Below, piece after piece: positions 61,693-64,000 of a DNA stretch of 64,000 bases (position 1 is the first letter of the stretch; every line of letters begins with the position of its first letter). Origin of the DNA: Alcanivorax hongdengensis A-11-3 (GTDB taxonomy: Bacteria > Pseudomonadota > Gammaproteobacteria > Pseudomonadales > Alcanivoracaceae). The stretch lies in the NCBI RefSeq assembly GCF_000300995.1, contig NZ_AMRJ01000003.1, positions 62,001 through 126,000 of the forward strand. The letters are read 5' to 3'. Below the pieces are notes generated by a model. The model did not search any database and was not told where the DNA came from. It saw only the letters and a program-made list of their open reading frames with translations. The translations under genes were made by a program, and so were the position numbers.

Positions 61693-63623
61693 TGATCACC
61701 TCCGGTCTTCTGGCGCGGAGAAAAGGCCGAATCGCTTATCAGGCCACGCGTATCCATGGCCGCGTACATCAGCGTTTCCTGATAGGCTGCCTGGGCCGGG
61801 GGGATTTTCTGGCGCAGATGATCATCCGCACCAAGGCGATAACGGTAGCCGTAAATCAGGTCCACCATGATCTTGTCATCGCCATCCAGCAGGCTGGCAT
61901 TGGACGGCGCGTTGCCCTTGCGAGTCTGCGAATAAAGCAACAGGGGCCGGTTGTTGTCACCGGCCATCAGGGTACGACCAAACACCGGCGCCGGGCATTC
62001 GATGCCCAGCAGATCCAGTACCGTGGGCATCAGATCAAAATGGGTGGAGCGATTCAGGGTGGCGGCATCCAGCTTCGGGTGCTGCATCACCAACGGCACC
62101 CGCACCTGGGGATTGACGCTGGCACTGGAGTGGGACACATAACCGAATTCCCCGAAGCTCTGACCATGGTCACCGGTATAGACGATCAGGGTATTTGACA
62201 GGTCACGGCGCTCGCCCAGTGCGGCAAGAAAGCGGGCCATGACCTCATCCGCTTCTTCGGCGGCATTCTTGAAATGCGCTTCACGACTTTCATCGCTGTG
62301 CCGACTGAAACGCGCCTTTTCCACCACCTGATAAGGTGAATGGGTCTGCTCGTTTTTCAGATGCAGAAAGAAGGGCCCCTCACCCAGGGCCTCATTGATG
62401 GCATCCACCTGATCGAGGAAGGCATAATCGCCGCGGGCCGGCTCCAGCCCCTGGCTATCGCGGTCCAGTACCCGGTCAAATCCGATATCCGCCAGAATAT
62501 CGCAGAGGTTAAAAAAGCGGGTTCGGGAAATCATCATGTAGGTGGTGCTGTAACCGGCCGCCTTGAGCAGCGGCAGGAAGGGGTAATCCGGCGAGCAGGG
62601 ATAGTTGCCCTGATAGATATGCTGGATGGCCCGGTTGGTATTCGGGCAGCAGGCATAGTGGTTATCGGACACCAGCCCCTGGGCCGCCAGACTTTTCAAC
62701 CAGGGCAGATCCGCCCCTTCCGGGTTGTAGGGCTGGATGTAATCCCGCGCCAGCGACTCCATGGTGATCATGATCACGCTGGCCCCCCGGCAACGGCCAA
62801 AGGCCTCACTGGGCATGGGCGACGCCTGCGGAAGAGAGACAAAACGCTGACGGTCCGCTTCGCTCAGGGTCACCGACTTGCTGGGCCGCAACCGGGCGCC
62901 ATGGATGAAATCACGAACCGGAGAGCGGGCCGAGAAGAAACGGCTGGCCACCCCGCGCCCGAACAGCTTGGCGGCAAAAACCAGCACCACCAGCGCCAGC
63001 GCCGACCAGGCAAAAACGTGCTGCCAGAGCAGCACCGGCAGATCGTCCAGGTGCTCGATCACCAGATAAGCCAGCCCCGCCAGCCCCAGCCACACCGGCG
63101 CGCCGACCAGACGAAACCGGCTCTTGGTAATACCCATCAGAAACAGGGCAAGAAAGCCGCTCCAGGCAATCTGTTCGCCATCGTTCCAGGCTTCCATGTT
63201 GAGAAAGGAGGATAGCGCCAGCATCACCACCGCCAGCGGTGCGGCCAGAAACCAGGAGCGTTTTTTCAGGTTATCGAGCAACTCCCGGGAATCGCCGGAA
63301 AAACTTTCCGCCCCCTGCAGGAAAATGCGGATATTACTGAGATTGACCTCAAAGCCGAACAGGTGCACCAGCACTGCATCCAGCCACATGATCAGCATGG
63401 AAACCGTCACCACGGTCAGCAGCACACCGTGCAACCAGGGCACCGGTGCAGTGGCGGCCACCGCCAGCGCCACCAGCGCCAGCATCCATAAATCGTCCAG
63501 ACAGGGGCGGGTTTCCACATAGTTGCGCAGCGCATAGATCTTGCGCTGCATGTACAGCACCGCCAGCATGCCGCTGAACAGTTTCAGGAAAATCAGCCCC
63601 ATATCCGACAATTCATTCATCAC
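61689..63623 (-). CDS. Phosphoethanolamine transferase / LTA synthase-like sulfatase-fold protein
   Basis: A 644-residue membrane protein with about five N-terminal membrane segments (first 230 residues) and a periplasmic alkaline-phosphatase-fold domain. The nucleophile region is CCPNTNRAIQHIYQG (Thr), the metal ligands include TMESLARDY and VYTGDHGQSFGEFGY, and HFDLMPTVLDLLG is typical of sulfatases. Most likely it transfers a phospho-group (phosphoethanolamine or glycerol) to LPS or lipid A. ATGA overlaps join it to both neighbours. Confidence 0.88.
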   Translation of the reverse strand: MMNELSDMGLIFLKLFSGMLAVLYMQRKIYALRNYVETRPCLDDLWMLALVALAVAATAPVPWLHGVLLTVVTVSMLIMWLDAVLVHLFGFEVNLSNIRIFLQGAESFSGDSRELLDNLKKRSWFLAAPLAVVMLALSSFLNMEAWNDGEQIAWSGFLALFLMGITKSRFRLVGAPVWLGLAGLAYLVIEHLDDLPVLLWQHVFAWSALALVVLVFAAKLFGRGVASRFFSARSPVRDFIHGARLRPSKSVTLSEADRQRFVSLPQASPMPSEAFGRCRGASVIMITMESLARDYIQPYNPEGADLPWLKSLAAQGLVSDNHYACCPNTNRAIQHIYQGNYPCSPDYPFLPLLKAAGYSTTYMMISRTRFFNLCDILADIGFDRVLDRDSQGLEPARGDYAFLDQVDAINEALGEGPFFLHLKNEQTHSPYQVVEKARFSRHSDESREAHFKNAAEEADEVMARFLAALGERRDLSNTLIVYTGDHGQSFGEFGYVSHSSASVNPQVRVPLVMQHPKLDAATLNRSTHFDLMPTVLDLLGIECPAPVFGRTLMAGDNNRPLLLYSQTRKGNAPSNASLLDGDDKIMVDLIYGYRYRLGADDHLRQKIPPAQAAYQETLMYAAMDTRGLISDSAFSPRQKTGGDQ

Positions 63624-64000
63624 ACTGTCGACCCGTATTTGTCGCGATGCCGTCTGGCAAGTTTATTATAAGCCGGCGTCAGGTCCGCCCGGACCTGGTC
63701 CACGGAGCGCCCCCGCGCCCGCGCGTACATTGCCAGCAGGGTATCAATATTGTCCGGGGCGGCCCCCAGCTCTCTGGCATTGAGAATAAACCGGGCCAGA
63801 TCGCGGCCAAAGCGCTTGTTGCGAAACAGCCAGGGGCGCCGCAAGCCATCCAGATCGATCAGGATCAGTTCCCGGGACGCCTCATCGACCATCAGGTTGG
63901 CCCATTTCATGTCACCATGGGCAAAACCCGCTCCATGGAGCGCCACCAGCATGGTGCCCACACGCTCAAACACCCGGGCTTCGCCGCCGATCTGGTCGAG
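63620..64000 (-). CDS. LPS-kinase family protein (WaaP/InaA-like), N-terminus cut by window edge
   Basis: The last ~127 residues of a kinase-fold protein; the start lies beyond the window. The catalytic loop HGDMKWANLMV is intact, and ILIDLDGLRRP is the metal-binding segment. This is the third LPS-kinase-fold gene of the cluster and the first of a four-gene minus-strand unit (kinase, sulfatase, KpsS-like, kinase-like) with overlapping ends. Confidence 0.85.
   Translation of the reverse strand, partial: LDQIGGEARVFERVGTMLVALHGAGFAHGDMKWANLMVDEASRELILIDLDGLRRPWLFRNKRFGRDLARFILNARELGAAPDNIDTLLAMYARARGRSVDQVRADLTPAYNKLARRHRDKYGSTV

Noticed and set aside
1..64000. CRISPR arrays, prophage, insertion sequences
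   Set aside because: No regularly spaced repeats, transposase, integrase or phage structural genes were seen anywhere in the window.

Overview
The window is high-GC chromosomal DNA of a gammaproteobacterium. Gene order (grpE-dnaK-dnaJ next to hrcA, recN, fur and bamE; secB-grxC-rhodanese followed by envC-ctpA-deacetylase; hisB-hisH-hisA-hisF) resembles Pseudomonas, Marinobacter and Alcanivorax. A Baeyer-Villiger-type monooxygenase with a divergent AraC regulator suggests an Alcanivorax-like hydrocarbon degrader. That placement is inference; no rRNA is present to confirm it.

Layout. 1-5032 (minus strand): heat-shock group dnaJ (cut by the window edge), dnaK, grpE and hrcA, with good sigma-32 promoters before grpE and dnaK. 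5183-10942: RDD protein, recN, fur, bamE, rnfH, an SLC6-type sodium symporter and smpB. 11656-12012: tmRNA with a strong terminator, followed by a row of back-to-back hairpins. 12298-14594: a small accessory patch just downstream of tmRNA, with an HNH nuclease, a small acidic protein, a decayed hipB-hipA pair and a Roadblock-like protein. 14774-16585: a secreted S8 protease. 16629-21227: a four-gene operon with stop/start overlaps at every junction, holding three different photolyase/cryptochrome proteins and a DUF2256 zinc-ribbon protein.

21376-30107: small secreted protein, mtgA, META-domain lipoprotein, class I amidotransferase, leuA with a probable attenuated leader, an Lrp-type regulator, a flavodoxin-like protein, a PhaC-like hydrolase with a serine nucleophile, and a GT9 glycosyltransferase. 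30478-38282: choice-of-anchor-I lipoprotein, DUF2007 and DUF4377 proteins, trmL, secB, grxC, rhodanese, envC, ctpA and a polysaccharide deacetylase. 38267-43819: bile-acid-type symporter and the histidine genes, with an unrelated beta-propeller-like membrane protein between hisA and hisF. 43889-50008: PanZ-like acetyltransferase, 7TM histidine kinase, AsmA protein, mutY, yggX and tRNA-Phe.

50192-52987: flavin monooxygenase and AraC regulator. 53125-64000: lipopolysaccharide core and lipid A genes: hldE, two O-antigen ligase/polymerase-like membrane proteins, an LpxL-type acyltransferase, a GT2 glycosyltransferase, three LPS-kinase-fold proteins (one lacking the usual catalytic-loop motif, one cut by the window edge), a KpsS-like protein and a phosphoethanolamine-transferase-like sulfatase.

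The most unusual items are the photolyase/cryptochrome operon, the hairpin-array repeat found behind both tmRNA and tRNA-Phe, the internally deleted hipA, the candidate leuA leader peptide with attenuator, and five convergent gene pairs whose coding ends overlap.
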